From Sphingomonas paeninsulae (GTDB lineage: Bacteria; Pseudomonadota; Alphaproteobacteria; Sphingomonadales; Sphingomonadaceae): 64,000 bases of DNA. Numbering within the stretch: position 1 is the stretch's first letter; every line of letters begins with the position of its first letter. A program made the translations under genes and the position numbers. Of the stretch, positions 51,179-64,000 are shown piece by piece. The notes beneath the pieces are model-generated. The model had not been told where the DNA came from. It saw only the letters and a program-made list of their open reading frames with translations, and ran no database searches. Location: positions 2,369,001 to 2,433,000 of the forward strand of contig NZ_CP032829.1 of NCBI RefSeq assembly GCF_003660165.1. The letters are read 5' to 3'.

Positions 51179-53346
51179 TCAAACGAAACTATATGGATCG
51201 ACATCGACCGCAACCCGAACGCCGCGCGGCCATTCGAGCGCGCCGAGCCATGCACGGATAACGTCCTGCACGTCCAGAGCGCGACGGGCGTGGACCAATA
51301 AACGCATCCTGTGACGCCCGCGCAGCATGGCGAGCGGAGCGGGGGCAGGGCCATAAACCTCCATACCGTCCACCGATGGTGCAGTTTTGGCGATGTTTTG
51401 GGCGGTTTTGGTAGCTTCACGCAGGTCTTCGGACGAAACGATGATGGCGGCCATGCGCCCGAATGGCGGCGCGTTGGCTTCGCGGCGGGAGGCAGTTTCC
51501 GCTGCGTAAAAGGCATTCGCATCACCCGACACCAGAGCGCGGATGACGGGGGCGTTGGGTTCGTGAGTCTGGACGAAGACGCGGCCCGGTTTGGTGCCAC
51601 GGCCCGCGCGGCCAGAGACTTGTGAAATCTGCTGAAAGCTGCGTTCGGCGGCGCGCAGGTCGCCACCCTGAAGGCCAAGGTCGGCGTCGATCACGCCAAC
51701 GAGGGTAAGGTTGGGGAAGTGATAGCCCTTTGTCACGAGTTGCGTGCCGATAACGATGTCGATTTCGCCGGCTTCCATGCGCCCCACAAACTCGGCGGCT
51801 TTTGCCGGGGACCAGAGCGTGTCGGAGGTAACGATGGCGCGGCGAGCCTGTGGGAAAAGTTCGGCGACTTCATCGGCGATGCGTTCCACGCCGGGGCCGA
51901 CCGCGACGAGCGAATCCTCGGCCTTACATTCGGGGCATAGCTTTGGCGGGACCATGATATGACCGCAATGATGGCACTGGAGCCGCCGGACGAGGCGATG
52001 TTCGACCATCCATGCCGTGCAGTTCGGGCACTGGAAGCGGTGGCCGCAGGTTCGGCAAAGGGTGAGCGGCGCATAGCCACGGCGATTGAGGAACAGCAGC
52101 GACTGTTCGCCGCGTTCCAGCACTTCGGTCATCGCCTTTACCAACGTGGGCGCGATCCAGCGGCCACGCAAGGGAGGGTCTTTCAGCAGGTCGATCTCTA
52201 TGATCTCCGGCATCTGGGCCGCGCCGTAGCGACCGGGGAGTTTCAGTTCGCGATAATGGCCGAGCGCGACCTGTGCCTGAGTCTCGATGGCGGGGGTGGC
52301 GGTGGCGAGAATGACGGGGCACCCCTCAAACCGCGCGCGCATCACAGCGACGTCGCGCGCGTGATAATGGACGCCTTCTTCCTGTTTGAAGCTGGTTTCA
52401 TGAGCTTCATCGACGACGATCAACGCGAGGTCGGGATAGGGGAGGAACAGTGCGGATCGCGCGCCGACGGTGACTTTGGCTTCACCGCTGGCGATTGCGC
52501 GCCATGCCCGACGGCGTTGTGATTGGCGCAGGCCGGAATGCCATGCGACGGGCTGATGACCGAAGCGGCCTTCGAATCGGCGGAGGAAGGGTTCGGTGAG
52601 CGCGATTTCCGGAAGCAGGACGAGTGACTGGCGGCCAGAACGGAGGGCGGCGACGATGGCTTCGAAATAGACCTCAGTTTTGCCCGAACCGGTGACGCCG
52701 TCTAGCAGAATCGGGGCAAATTCGCGGGCTTCGGTGGCCGTTACCAGATCGTCGGCTGCTGCGGTTTGTTCGGCTGAAAGCTCAGGAGGCGCGAAGTCTG
52801 GATCGGGAAGCGGGTAGGCGTCGTCAATGCTGACTTCGACGGCTTCGATCGCTCCGATTTTGACGAGGCCACGGATAACGGCGTCCGACACATCGCCGAT
52901 CATCGCGAGTTCGCGGACCAACCCCTGTCGTTCACCGATGCGTTCCAATGCTTGCGCGCGTTGGGGCGTGAGGCGGTCGGGGATGTTGCCGGTTGCGCGA
53001 TATTCGATGACAGAGCGGCGATCGTCGAGGGCGGATGCGCTTGCCAATGCCATCTTTAGAACGGCAGCGGGCGGGGCGAGATAATAGCTCGCCGTCCATT
53101 CGATCAGGCGCATCAGAGGCGCGGACAGCGGGGGCAGATCGTACACCGATACAAGATTGCGCAGGCGGTTGTCGCCGACCTCTGCGTCCGAGGGCATCCG
53201 ATCGGGTTCCCAGACGACCCCGGCCAGTTGGCGTGGCCCGAGGGGGCGAGGACGATGCTGCCGGGAACGACCTCCATCCCGCGCGGGACACGGTAATCGA
53301 GTGGCCCGAGCGCAGAGTTCAGCAGGAGGACGCGGGCGCGGGACAT
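51179..53346 (-). CDS. priA: primosomal protein N' (helicase PriA), frame broken near its N-terminus
   Basis: Restarts stalled replication forks. The main frame has Walker A LDGVTGSGKTEVYFEAI, Walker B LIVVDEAHE, helicase motifs TATPAIETQAQ and GVIDADLGLQGGDLRAAE and the zinc-binding cysteines CRTCGHRFQCPNC, HHCGH and CPECK. The start at 53346 (MSRARVLLLNSALGPLDYRVP) is in another frame; adding one C in the run 53242-53246 (plus strand g run) restores VLAPLGPRQLAGVVWEPDR and a 722-residue protein. Followed by the unknown exported protein on the same strand, and then divergent from fsa. Confidence 0.92.
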
Positions 53347-53450
53347 TGGTCCCCCTTAGACGTATTTCGGGGAACGGCGGAACCGCTCCCCGACATTTGG
53401 GTCATTATTATGTCGCCGCTTCCCACTGGAGAGCAGAGATGAAGTCAGCC

Positions 53451-53792
53451 CTAGAGGTGGATGCCGTTGCGACCGCGCACATTGTTGCGCTTGTCATGGT
53501 TGATGTTCCGATTGGCGTTTGCCTGCATCCGATGGATACGCGCCTTTTCGGATTTGGTGAGACGGCCGCCATGACGGGCGCGGGATCGTGATTCTTCGCG
53601 GGCGATGCGATGCTGCTGGGCAGTCAGGCGATCGCGCTCGGCGCGGCTGAGTTTGCCCGAACGCTTGCCGGCGTCGATACGACGCTCCTGATTGACCTGG
53701 CGGACATTAACCGGGGTGATTGCGGCATAGGCGACTGCCACGTCACCAATCGCAACGCCTGTCAGTGCGAGCGCGATAAGAAATTTCTTCAT
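53451..53792 (-). CDS. small exported basic protein, unknown
   Basis: A 113-residue protein with a signal peptide (MKKFLIALALTGVAIGDVAVAYA), then a highly charged mature part with paired-basic helices (NQERRIDAGKRSGKLSRAERDRLTAQQHRIAREESRSRARHGGRLTKSEKARIHRM). The two arginine/lysine-rich blocks look like an internal repeat (GKLSRAERDRL and GRLTKSEKARI). No function is known. Lies between the priA start and the fsa start. Confidence 0.65.
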   Translation of the reverse strand: MKKFLIALALTGVAIGDVAVAYAAITPVNVRQVNQERRIDAGKRSGKLSRAERDRLTAQQHRIAREESRSRARHGGRLTKSEKARIHRMQANANRNINHDKRNNVRGRNGIHL

Positions 53793-53945
53793 TGAGTACG
53801 TCCTTGATTAATACAGCCCTGTGAGCAGCGTTTCGATAACGCACGACGACCAAATAGGCTGCGCGCCGTAACGATATGGCGATTCCATCTGTCGCCGCGC
53901 GCTGGATTTTGGCATGGGTCATCGGAACCGAAGGACAGTTGAACC

Positions 53946-54599
53946 ATGAAATTTTTTGCCGATACCGCCGACACCAAAGACATTGCCGAACTCTTTGCGA
54001 TGGGTTTGCTTGATGGCGTCACAACCAATCCGTCACTGATTGCGAAATCAGGCCGTAAGTTCGTCGAAGTCGTGAAGGAAATCTGCGGGATCGTCGATGG
54101 TCCGGTTTCCGCCGAAGTTGTTGCAACCGACCATGCGGATATGATGCGCGAAGCCGAAGTCCTTCGCAAAATTGCCGATAACGTCTGCATCAAGGTGCCG
54201 TTGACGATCGACGGGCTGAAGACCTGCAAGGCGCTGAGCAATGACGGTACGATGGTCAATGTGACGTTGTGCTTTTCGGCGAACCAGGCGTTGCTGGCGG
54301 CAAAGGCCGGAGCGAGCTTTATTTCGCCGTTCGTCGGGCGGCTGGACGACATCGGTTATGACGGCATGGAACTGATCAGCGACGTTCGTCTGATCTATGA
54401 CAATTATGCGTTTTCGACCGAAATTCTCGTCGCCAGCGTTCGCCATCCGGTTCATGTTCTGAAAGCCGCACGCATCGGTGCCGATGTGATGACCGCGCCG
54501 CCTGCCGTTATCAAGGCGCTGTTCAATCATCCGCTGACCGACAAGGGTCTGGCCGGGTTCGCTGCCGATTGGGCCAAGACCGGACAATCTATCGTTTGA
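53946..54599 (+). CDS. fsa: fructose-6-phosphate aldolase (transaldolase-like)
   Basis: Aldolase of the small transaldolase family. The 217-residue protein starts [20 protein letters not shown], has [12 protein letters not shown] and the Schiff-base lysine K83 in CIKVPLT, and the C-terminal block [27 protein letters not shown]. The length separates it from long-form transaldolase. The name transaldolase would also fit. xerC follows after 27 bases in the order seen in other sphingomonads. Confidence 0.88.
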   Translation: MKFFADTADTKDIAELFAMGLLDGVTTNPSLIAKSGRKFVEVVKEICGIVDGPVSAEVVATDHADMMREAEVLRKIADNVCIKVPLTIDGLKTCKALSNDGTMVNVTLCFSANQALLAAKAGASFISPFVGRLDDIGYDGMELISDVRLIYDNYAFSTEILVASVRHPVHVLKAARIGADVMTAPPAVIKALFNHPLTDKGLAGFAADWAKTGQSIV

Positions 54600-54626
54600 T
54601 GGCTGGCGTCTGATGGCGATAGTCTG

Positions 54627-55478
54627 ATGAATGCGGTGCTGGCTTATGCCGAGCACCTGTCGCGCGACCGTCGCCGGTCGCCGCACACCGTCCGCGCCTA
54701 TGTCTCGACCGCCGAACGGCTGGTCGAGCATCTGGGCGCGGCACGGGTGCCGACTTCGGCGGAACTGCGTGCCTATCTGGCGGAGCGGCGGGTCGATGGC
54801 ATCGGCAACGCGAGCGCCGCGCGAGAACTGTCGGCGATCCGCAATTTCCTGACGTTTGTGGGCGGCGAGGGAGCCGCTCCCAAGCTGAAAGGGCCGCGTG
54901 TCAAAAAGGGCGTGCCGCGTCCGATCTCGCCCGATGAAGTCGTGGCTTTGGCCGAGGATGTGGCCGAACAGTCTGTCGAAGCATGGATTTCGGCGCGCGA
55001 TTGGGCGGTGCTGATGCTGCTATATGGCGCGGGGCTGCGGATCGGTGAGGCGGTCGGTTTGACGGGGGCGGTGTTGCCGCTGGGCGCTGTGCTGACCGTG
55101 ACGGGTAAGCGCGACAAGACGCGGATGGTGCCGTTGATTGCGCCGGTGCGTGATGCCGTTGAGGCTTATGCGACGCTTAGCCCGTGGCCGATTTCAAAGG
55201 ATGAGCCGCTGTTCCGGGGCGCGCGGGGCGGCCCATTGAAGCCCGAGATTATCAGGCGTGCGGTGCAGGGTGCGCGCGGGCGGCTGGGGCTGGCTTCTCG
55301 GACGACGCCCCACGCTTTGCGACATAGTTTTGCCACGCATCTGCTGGGACGTGGGGCGGATTTACGATCGTTGCAGGCGTTGCTCGGGCACGCGAGCCTG
55401 TCATCGACGCAAATATATACTTCGGTCGATGCGGCGCATTTGCTGGACGTTTACCGGAATGCGCATCCGCATGGGTGA
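54627..55478 (+). CDS. xerC: tyrosine recombinase XerC-like
   Basis: Resolves chromosome dimers with XerD at dif. The 283-residue protein has the N-terminal SAM-like part (YAEHLSRDRRRSPHTVRAYVSTAERL) and a C-terminal catalytic domain with all residues: Arg in GAGLRIGEA, Lys in VTGKRDKTRM, HALRHSFATHLL (His-Arg), LLGHASLSSTQIY (His and Tyr). The position beside priA and fsa argues for a housekeeping XerC rather than a mobile-element integrase. Confidence 0.9.
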   Translation: MNAVLAYAEHLSRDRRRSPHTVRAYVSTAERLVEHLGAARVPTSAELRAYLAERRVDGIGNASAARELSAIRNFLTFVGGEGAAPKLKGPRVKKGVPRPISPDEVVALAEDVAEQSVEAWISARDWAVLMLLYGAGLRIGEAVGLTGAVLPLGAVLTVTGKRDKTRMVPLIAPVRDAVEAYATLSPWPISKDEPLFRGARGGPLKPEIIRRAVQGARGRLGLASRTTPHALRHSFATHLLGRGADLRSLQALLGHASLSSTQIYTSVDAAHLLDVYRNAHPHG

Positions 55479-55557
55479 AGGGACGTTTCGATCGGCCGGG
55501 CACGTGGAGATCGAGCGGGGTCGCGCATTTCTCCCAACATTCGATTGACCAAAGAGT

Positions 55558-55581
55558 ATGCGAATCATATATGGTTCGTAT
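55558..55581. promoter_or_regulatory. imperfect palindrome before the parD-like gene
   Basis: Nine-base arms (atgcgaatc and ggttcgtat) match at seven positions around an atatat centre, 25 bases before the start codon at 55606. Antitoxin operons of ParD type are commonly controlled by such operators. The evidence is position and symmetry only. Confidence 0.4.
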
Positions 55582-55605
55582 GTTCATTAGCTCTAGTAGA
55601 TATTC

Positions 55606-55812
55606 ATGGGCATCGTAAAAATCGACGATGACCTGCATGAGGAAGCCCGCCGGGCCAGTACGGTGATGTGCCGATCCATCAATGCACAGGCCGAATTCTG
55701 GATGAAGATCGGTATGATGGCGGAAGCCAATCCGACCCTGTCCTTCAACGATATCGTTAAGATGCAGTTGGCGACGGCGCATGTGCGTGTGGCAGAGGTA
55801 GCGTTCGCCTGA
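55606..55812 (+). CDS. ParD-like family antitoxin-type protein
   Basis: A 68-residue protein with the ParD_like pattern: an N-terminal beta strand (GIVKIDDDLHEEARRAS), a first helix with SINAQAEFWMKIGMMAEANP, and a C-terminal helix. It has no neighbouring parE toxin; instead the methionine aminopeptidase gene starts two bases after its stop. The same pair is, as I recall, found in other bacteria, so the partner is probably real. Confidence 0.7.
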   Translation: MGIVKIDDDLHEEARRASTVMCRSINAQAEFWMKIGMMAEANPTLSFNDIVKMQLATAHVRVAEVAFA

Positions 55813-55813
55813 C

Positions 55814-56593
55814 ATGGTAAAGACCTCAGACGAACTGGCGCTCATGCGCGTTTCAGGCAAGCTGCTGGCGTCCGTTTTCGAGATGCTGGACGGGCAGGAC
55901 TTTGCCGGCATGTCGACATTACAGGTCAACGATCTGGTCGACCGCTTCATCACCGTGGACCTTGCCGCCCGTCCGGCGAGCAAGGGGCAATATGGCTTTA
56001 AATATGTCCTGAACTGTTCGATCAATCATGTCGTTTGCCACGGTGTGCCTCACGACCGGGAGATCATCCGTGACGGCGATATCATCAACCTCGACATCAC
56101 GCTCGAAAAGAACGGCTTCATCGCGGATTCAAGCAAGACCTATATGGTCGGCAATGCCCCGCCTGCCGCAAAGCGACTCGTGCGGGTCGCGCAGGAGGCG
56201 ATGTGGAAAGGTATAAAACAGGTGCGGCCCGGAGCGCATCTGGGGGACATCGGCTTTGCGATCGAACGGCACGCCAAAAGTAACGGCTATTCGGTCGTTC
56301 GGGAATATTGCGGGCATGGCATTGGTCGCGAAATGCACGAGGAACCGCAGGTGCTGAATTTCGGTCGGCCGGGAACGGGCTTGAAGCTGCGCGAAGGCAT
56401 GGTCTTCACCATCGAGCCGATGGTGAATCAGGGCACTCGCAAGGTCTCGACCGAGAGCGATGGATGGACGGTCGTGACCAACGACCGAAAGCTTTCCGCC
56501 CAATTTGAGCATACCGTCGCGGTCACGAGCGATGGCGTCGATGTCCTGACTCTGCGCCGCGATGAGAAGCCGATGCTGGAACGCAGAGTGTGA
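55814..56593 (+). CDS. map: type I methionyl aminopeptidase
   Basis: Removes N-terminal methionine from new proteins. The 259-residue protein has the five metal ligands in order: Asp in NLDITL, Asp in ADSSKTY, His in GHGIGREMHEEP, Glu in IEPMV and Glu in FEHTV, and a substrate histidine in CHGVPHD. Whether it is the only or a second Map of the genome cannot be seen. It is paired with the ParD-like gene. Confidence 0.92.
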   Translation: MVKTSDELALMRVSGKLLASVFEMLDGQDFAGMSTLQVNDLVDRFITVDLAARPASKGQYGFKYVLNCSINHVVCHGVPHDREIIRDGDIINLDITLEKNGFIADSSKTYMVGNAPPAAKRLVRVAQEAMWKGIKQVRPGAHLGDIGFAIERHAKSNGYSVVREYCGHGIGREMHEEPQVLNFGRPGTGLKLREGMVFTIEPMVNQGTRKVSTESDGWTVVTNDRKLSAQFEHTVAVTSDGVDVLTLRRDEKPMLERRV

Positions 56594-56687
56594 TGATCGG
56601 TTGTCGCTCTTGATGCGATAACCGACTTTAACGGACGCATAAACAACAGGGCTTCGCTCACCAACCAAATCCCGGTAACAGGGCAAC

Positions 56688-60358
<3,671 letters not shown>

Positions 60359-60374
60359 TCATATCTGTAAGATC

Positions 60375-61229
60375 ATGACGGAAACCCCGACCAACGACTT
60401 CACTATCCCGCAGAACTGGAGCCGATATACGGCGGCAGAACATGCAGTATGGGACACGCTTTTTGCGCGGCAGGTGGCGATGTTGCCGAGCCGGGCTTCC
60501 GATGCTTTTTTGCGGGGGGTGGACGTTCTGCGGCTGTCGAAGCCGGGCATTCCCGATTTCGTGGAACTGTCCGAACGCTTAATGGCGGCGACTGGATGGC
60601 GCCTCGTTGCCGTGCCGGGTCTTGTTCCTGATGCGGTGTTTTTCGACCATCTTGCCAATCGGACGTTCGTTGCGGGAAATTTTATCAGGCGGGCGGATCA
60701 GCTCGATTACCTTGAGGAACCCGATGTTTTTCACGATGTCTTCGGTCATGTACCGATGCTCGCCGATCCGGTTTTTGCCGATTATATGGCGGCCTATGGT
60801 CGTGGCGGACAGCGGGCCGGGTCGCTCGGTGCCCTGAAACGGCTGGCGCGGCTTTACTGGTACACGGTCGAGTTCGGGTTGATCGAGGAAGCGGGAGCTT
60901 TGCGGATTTATGGTTCCGGGATCGTTTCAAGCCGTGGCGAATCCATTTTCGCGCTTGATGATCCAAGTCCCAACCGGATCGGCTTCGATCTGAAACGAGT
61001 GATGCAGACGGAATATCGGATCGACGATTATCAGCAGAGCTACTTCGTCATCCCGAGCTTCGATGAACTATTACGGCTGACCGTCGAAACCGATTTCGCG
61101 CCGCTTTATGCCGCGCTTGAAGGGGAGGCTGATCTGACGCCTGCCGACCTGACCGCGAACGATCGGATCATCACGCGGGGAACACAGGCTTACGCGACGG
61201 GCAAGCTCAGCGTCGCGCTACCATCCTGA
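60375..61229 (+). CDS. phhA: phenylalanine 4-monooxygenase
   Basis: Non-haem iron enzyme that converts phenylalanine to tyrosine with tetrahydropterin. The 284-residue protein has the iron ligands in FHDVFGHVPML and the glutamate in WYTVEFGLIEE, and the GSGIVSSRGES segment. I chose the ATG at 60375, as the upstream frame at 60336 overlaps the ligA end. It converges on prmA and overlaps its end by 23 bases. Confidence 0.92.
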   Translation: MTETPTNDFTIPQNWSRYTAAEHAVWDTLFARQVAMLPSRASDAFLRGVDVLRLSKPGIPDFVELSERLMAATGWRLVAVPGLVPDAVFFDHLANRTFVAGNFIRRADQLDYLEEPDVFHDVFGHVPMLADPVFADYMAAYGRGGQRAGSLGALKRLARLYWYTVEFGLIEEAGALRIYGSGIVSSRGESIFALDDPSPNRIGFDLKRVMQTEYRIDDYQQSYFVIPSFDELLRLTVETDFAPLYAALEGEADLTPADLTANDRIITRGTQAYATGKLSVALPS

Positions 61230-62091
61230 GTACCGGCCACTCGCCGCCGCTAGCCTCCGCTAGCCGCATCCCCTGGCGGCGATAAGCGCGCGCGACTGCC
61301 GCTGCCTGCGTGTCGAGCAATCCGGCCAGCACAAGCGTGCCGCGCTGGGCCACGCTCGCGGCAATCCACGGTGCCATGTCGATTAGCGGCTGAGCCAGAA
61401 TGTTCGCGATCACCAGATCATAGGGCGCACGGGCGACGAGATCACGGTGAGACAGGCCGTCAGCAACGACCAGATGCAATCGCCCGACACCGTTCAGCAC
61501 GGCATTTTCGCGAACTACCGCAATCGATACGGGGTCGATGTCGGATGCTGTAGCCTGTGCCAGCGGCCAGAGTTTCATTGCGGCAAAGGCTAGCAATCCG
61601 GTCCCGGTGCCGAGGTCGAGGACATTGCGATAGACTGCACCACGCCGCTTCATCGCGTCGAGCATGGACAGGCAACCTGACGTGGTCGCGTGCTGGCCGG
61701 TGCCGAACGCCAGTCCTGCCGGGATTACGAAGTCGATCTTTCCACGGCGGGCAGGGTGGTCGGGTGTGCGGACATAAAAGCGCCCGGCCTCCAATGGTTC
61801 GAAACCCGACTGGCTAAGAGTGACCCAATCCTCGGTCGGCAGCGGATGGGCGCGGGGTTCCTTTGCTCGGGCGCTAGGCACGAGAGCGGCTACCCGGCGC
61901 AGCACATCGCGCGATGGCTTGCCCTCGAAATAGGCATCGATCTGCCAGTCGTCGGGGCGGGCGGGGTCCGGCTCTGTCGCAACGATTACCGGCGCCGGGT
62001 CCAGATCGGCAAGCTCGGGAATATCATCGGCAAATTGCTCGGCCTCTGCACGATTGCAGTTCAGCGTCATCTTCCAGCTTTCAGCGGACAT
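61207..62091 (-). CDS. prmA: ribosomal protein L11 methyltransferase
   Basis: Trimethylates L11. The 294-residue protein has the PrmA N-terminal part (DPARPDDWQIDAYFEGKP) and the catalytic Rossmann core: GLAFGTGQHATTSGCLSML, VLDLGTGTGLLAFAAMKL, ATASDIDPVSIAVVRENAVLNGV and DLVIANILAQPLIDMAP, the diagnostic NxxA/NPP-type motif. ATG 62091 lies behind GGAG; an earlier in-frame ATG is at 62103. Overlaps the SDR stop. Confidence 0.92.
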   Translation of the reverse strand: MSAESWKMTLNCNRAEAEQFADDIPELADLDPAPVIVATEPDPARPDDWQIDAYFEGKPSRDVLRRVAALVPSARAKEPRAHPLPTEDWVTLSQSGFEPLEAGRFYVRTPDHPARRGKIDFVIPAGLAFGTGQHATTSGCLSMLDAMKRRGAVYRNVLDLGTGTGLLAFAAMKLWPLAQATASDIDPVSIAVVRENAVLNGVGRLHLVVADGLSHRDLVARAPYDLVIANILAQPLIDMAPWIAASVAQRGTLVLAGLLDTQAAAVARAYRRQGMRLAEASGGEWPVLRMVARR

Positions 62092-62770
62092 AGCTGGCTC
62101 CATTTATGTCGAGGATCGCGCCGGTCATCGATGGCGGCGCAGTGAGGGCGGCAAAGGCGACAACCTCTGCAACTTCAGCAGGGTCGGCAACGCGACCGAG
62201 GGGAATGTCGGCGAGCAGTTTATCGCCGCCCCGACTGGACAGGTAATCATCTGCCATGCCGGTCATGGTGAAGCCCGGACAAATGGCGAAGGCAAGAATG
62301 TTCCGGGCAGCGTAGCCCCGTGCGATTGTCTTTGTCATGGCGACCATGCCCGCTTTCGATGCTGCATAATGCCAATGGTCAGGGCTGTCCCCGCGATATG
62401 CCGCACGACTGGCGACATTGACGATGCGGCCACCCTTGTTGGTCAGAAAATGCTGGACGGCAAACCGACAGAGTTCGGCGCTGGCAGTCAGATTGACTTG
62501 CATGGTTCTGTTCCACGACGCGGACCACTCCGCATCGGGCAGGTCGATCGGTGAGGCTTCAAAAACGCCCGCATTGTTGATGAGAACATCGATCCGGCCA
62601 TCGAGTCGTTCGATCGCGTTGGCCCAGATATTCGCTGGGGTCATTGGGTCTGCCAGATCACCATCTGCGCTGCCTGTCCCAACGAATGTCACGTCTTCTG
62701 TACCGAGTCGTGCGGCGATGGCGGCACCGATGCCGCGTGTCGCGCCCGTGAGGAGAATATGAACGGTCAT
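62081..62770 (-). CDS. short-chain dehydrogenase/reductase
   Basis: A 229-residue classical SDR with the cofactor motif TGATRGIGAAIA, NNAGVF, and the catalytic Ser/Tyr/Lys (NVASRAAYRG and HYAASKAGM). The charge pattern does not fix NAD or NADP preference. Substrate is unknown. It is upstream of prmA with overlapping ends. Confidence 0.85.
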   Translation of the reverse strand: MTVHILLTGATRGIGAAIAARLGTEDVTFVGTGSADGDLADPMTPANIWANAIERLDGRIDVLINNAGVFEASPIDLPDAEWSASWNRTMQVNLTASAELCRFAVQHFLTNKGGRIVNVASRAAYRGDSPDHWHYAASKAGMVAMTKTIARGYAARNILAFAICPGFTMTGMADDYLSSRGGDKLLADIPLGRVADPAEVAEVVAFAALTAPPSMTGAILDINGASYVR

Positions 62771-62817
62771 GCGCCCACATATCGCAAAAACGACAGGGGA
62801 CCAGTGGCGGACTCGTC

Positions 62818-64000
62818 CTAAGCGACCATCTTCACATAGTCGCCTGCCGCATTCTGAAGTGAAGCGAGTTTGGCGTTCACCGTGTCGAACCCGACTTCCA
62901 GCGCGTCGATTTCTGTCGCGACGGTTACGGTGTCGGCTCGGATCGCTGCGATCGTCGTGGACATGGTGTCGGCTGCCAGCGCCGTTTCATCGACAGCGGC
63001 GGTGATCATCGTGACGGTCTGCGCCTGAACTTCCATTGCCTGACGAATGCGGACGGCGGATGCCTGAACTTCGGTCACGGTTTCGCGAATCGAGCTGTTG
63101 GTGGCGACGGTGGACTGGGTTGCCGACTGGATGGCGGAAATCTTGGCGGCAATATCGTCGGTGGCACGCGCGGTCTGGTTTGCGAGGTTCTTGACCTCTT
63201 GAGCGACCACCGCGAACCCGCGTCCGGCATCGCCCGCGCGGGCGGCTTCGATCGTGGCGTTGAGCGCGAGCAGGTTGGTCTGTCCGGCCACATCGCGAAT
63301 CAGACCGAGGATCGATTCGATTGACTTGGCGGTTTCAGAGAGCGCTTCGGATACTTTAACGGCCTCGCCGGCCTGAGCCGAAGCGCGGGTTGCGACTTCG
63401 GCGGCGATTTCCACCTCGTTACGCGCATCCTCGATCGCGCGAATCAGGCCGGCTGCCGTGTGAGCAGCATCGCGCATCGCAACGGCGGACTGTTCGGCGG
63501 CTGCGGCAACTTCGGACGCCTTACCCAGCATACCACGCGTTGCGCAGGACGCGCCCGAAGCCTGAGCGCGGAGATGGGTGCCGAGGTCTGAGGTTTCCGC
63601 AACGCCCGCCGCGATCCGCGTGTGGAACAGATCGGCACGGGCACCATTGTCTTCATCTACCTGACGCGCTTTCAAAAGGCTGATGGCAGTCGATATGATA
63701 TCTGCCTCGATTGCCGAAACCCGAACGATCGCTCTCGCTCCGGCACGCATCGCGTCAAGGTTATCCGCCGACGTCTCGCAGAGGATCTCCAGTGCCTTTT
63801 CGTGTGACATCTCGAACGACGAAAGGATCAGGCTTATGTCTTTTCCGGCCAGAAAAGCGCGTTTTGCATGGTTGCAGGCGACATCTGCCCACGCCTGTTC
63901 GGTGGGATGATTGTATTTGAGAAAGGTATAACGCCGACCCTCTTCAAGGTTTACCGGCGATTGTGTCGATCGTGACGTTCGATTTTCGTGATAGTGATTC
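62818..64000 (-). CDS. methyl-accepting chemotaxis protein (5'-truncated by window edge)
   Basis: The frame is open to the right window edge, so the true start is outside. About 394 codons are visible. The C-terminal half is a chemotaxis signalling domain with the conserved hairpin tip [50 protein letters not shown]. The N-terminal part seen has no membrane segment ([26 protein letters not shown]), suggesting a soluble transducer, but I cannot see its sensor. An ATG at 63810 lies inside the frame and is unlikely to be the start. Convergent-side neighbours are not visible. Confidence 0.8.
   Translation of the reverse strand, partial: NHYHENRTSRSTQSPVNLEEGRRYTFLKYNHPTEQAWADVACNHAKRAFLAGKDISLILSSFEMSHEKALEILCETSADNLDAMRAGARAIVRVSAIEADIISTAISLLKARQVDEDNGARADLFHTRIAAGVAETSDLGTHLRAQASGASCATRGMLGKASEVAAAAEQSAVAMRDAAHTAAGLIRAIEDARNEVEIAAEVATRASAQAGEAVKVSEALSETAKSIESILGLIRDVAGQTNLLALNATIEAARAGDAGRGFAVVAQEVKNLANQTARATDDIAAKISAIQSATQSTVATNSSIRETVTEVQASAVRIRQAMEVQAQTVTMITAAVDETALAADTMSTTIAAIRADTVTVATEIDALEVGFDTVNAKLASLQNAAGDYVKMVA

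Noticed and set aside
51166..51678. Extension of the protease gene to 51678
   Set aside because: It lies in the other frame of priA and precedes a full signal peptide, so it is a shadow.
54627..55478. XerC-like gene as the missing integrase of the tRNA-Leu cassette
   Set aside because: It sits in the conserved priA-fsa-xerC order far away and resembles the housekeeping recombinase, not an island integrase.

Overview
The window looks like chromosomal DNA of an alphaproteobacterium of the order Sphingomonadales (Sphingomonas or a close relative). I infer this from moderately high GC, the gene orders aroA-cmk-rpsA-ihfB, atpHAGDC and priA-fsa-xerC, a PEPxxWA-type CTERM protein, small alphaproteobacterial families (DUF2794, TIGR02300 'FYDLN', CBU_0592-type membrane protein, DUF4112) and an HPr-rel-A type cassette. 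These are family recognitions from memory; no search was run.

Layout. 0-6.5 kb: end of a DUF4230 gene, NAD synthesis (nadA, nadC), a TonB-like protein, a secreted RNase T2, a DUF4112 protein and an oligopeptide-type binding lipoprotein. 6.6-8.9 kb: a 2.15-kb cassette inserted at the 3' end of tRNA-Leu(UAA). It is bounded by a perfect 20-bp copy of the last 20 nt of the tRNA, carries repeated decamers inside both ends and holds two overlapping unknown genes, with no integrase. 9-14 kb: ihfB, rpsA, cmk, a small membrane protein, aroA (all minus strand), TIGR02300 and tRNA-Ala(GGC). 14.1-16.7 kb: a second accessory patch directly 3' of tRNA-Ala, with a frameshifted SEC-C protein, a recombinase-like fragment, unidentified debris and an S9 peptidase missing its front. 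16.7-29.9 kb: lipid kinase, phosphoesterase, PEP-CTERM protein, cytochrome c, LplT-like MFS, pgsA-moaD-moaE, TauE/SafE, cysE, membrane and secreted proteins, and phoR/phoU/phoB. 30-32.5 kb: a four-gene cassette (Tat-signal protein, PqqD-like, HprK-related kinase, nucleotidyltransferase). 32.5-41 kb: gph, glmU-glmS, an MHS transporter, alr, phaR and a periplasmic methyltransferase. 41-48 kb: cpaF and the F1 part of ATP synthase. 48-64 kb: a dienelactone hydrolase, ada, a membrane serine protease, priA, fsa, xerC, a ParD-like/map pair, recN-ligA, phhA, prmA, an SDR and a chemotaxis transducer cut by the window end.

The most interesting object is the tRNA-Leu cassette: a minimal non-autonomous integrative element carrying one two-gene unit (a roughly 335-aa soluble protein and a four-helix membrane protein), an arrangement common for phage-defence cargo but of unknown function here. 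Five conserved genes (aroA, an MFS gene, alr, atpD, priA) each lose frame by one missing base at or near a G/C run. Because several are essential and otherwise intact, I read this mainly as homopolymer base-call error; users should repair these five frames before trusting gene models.
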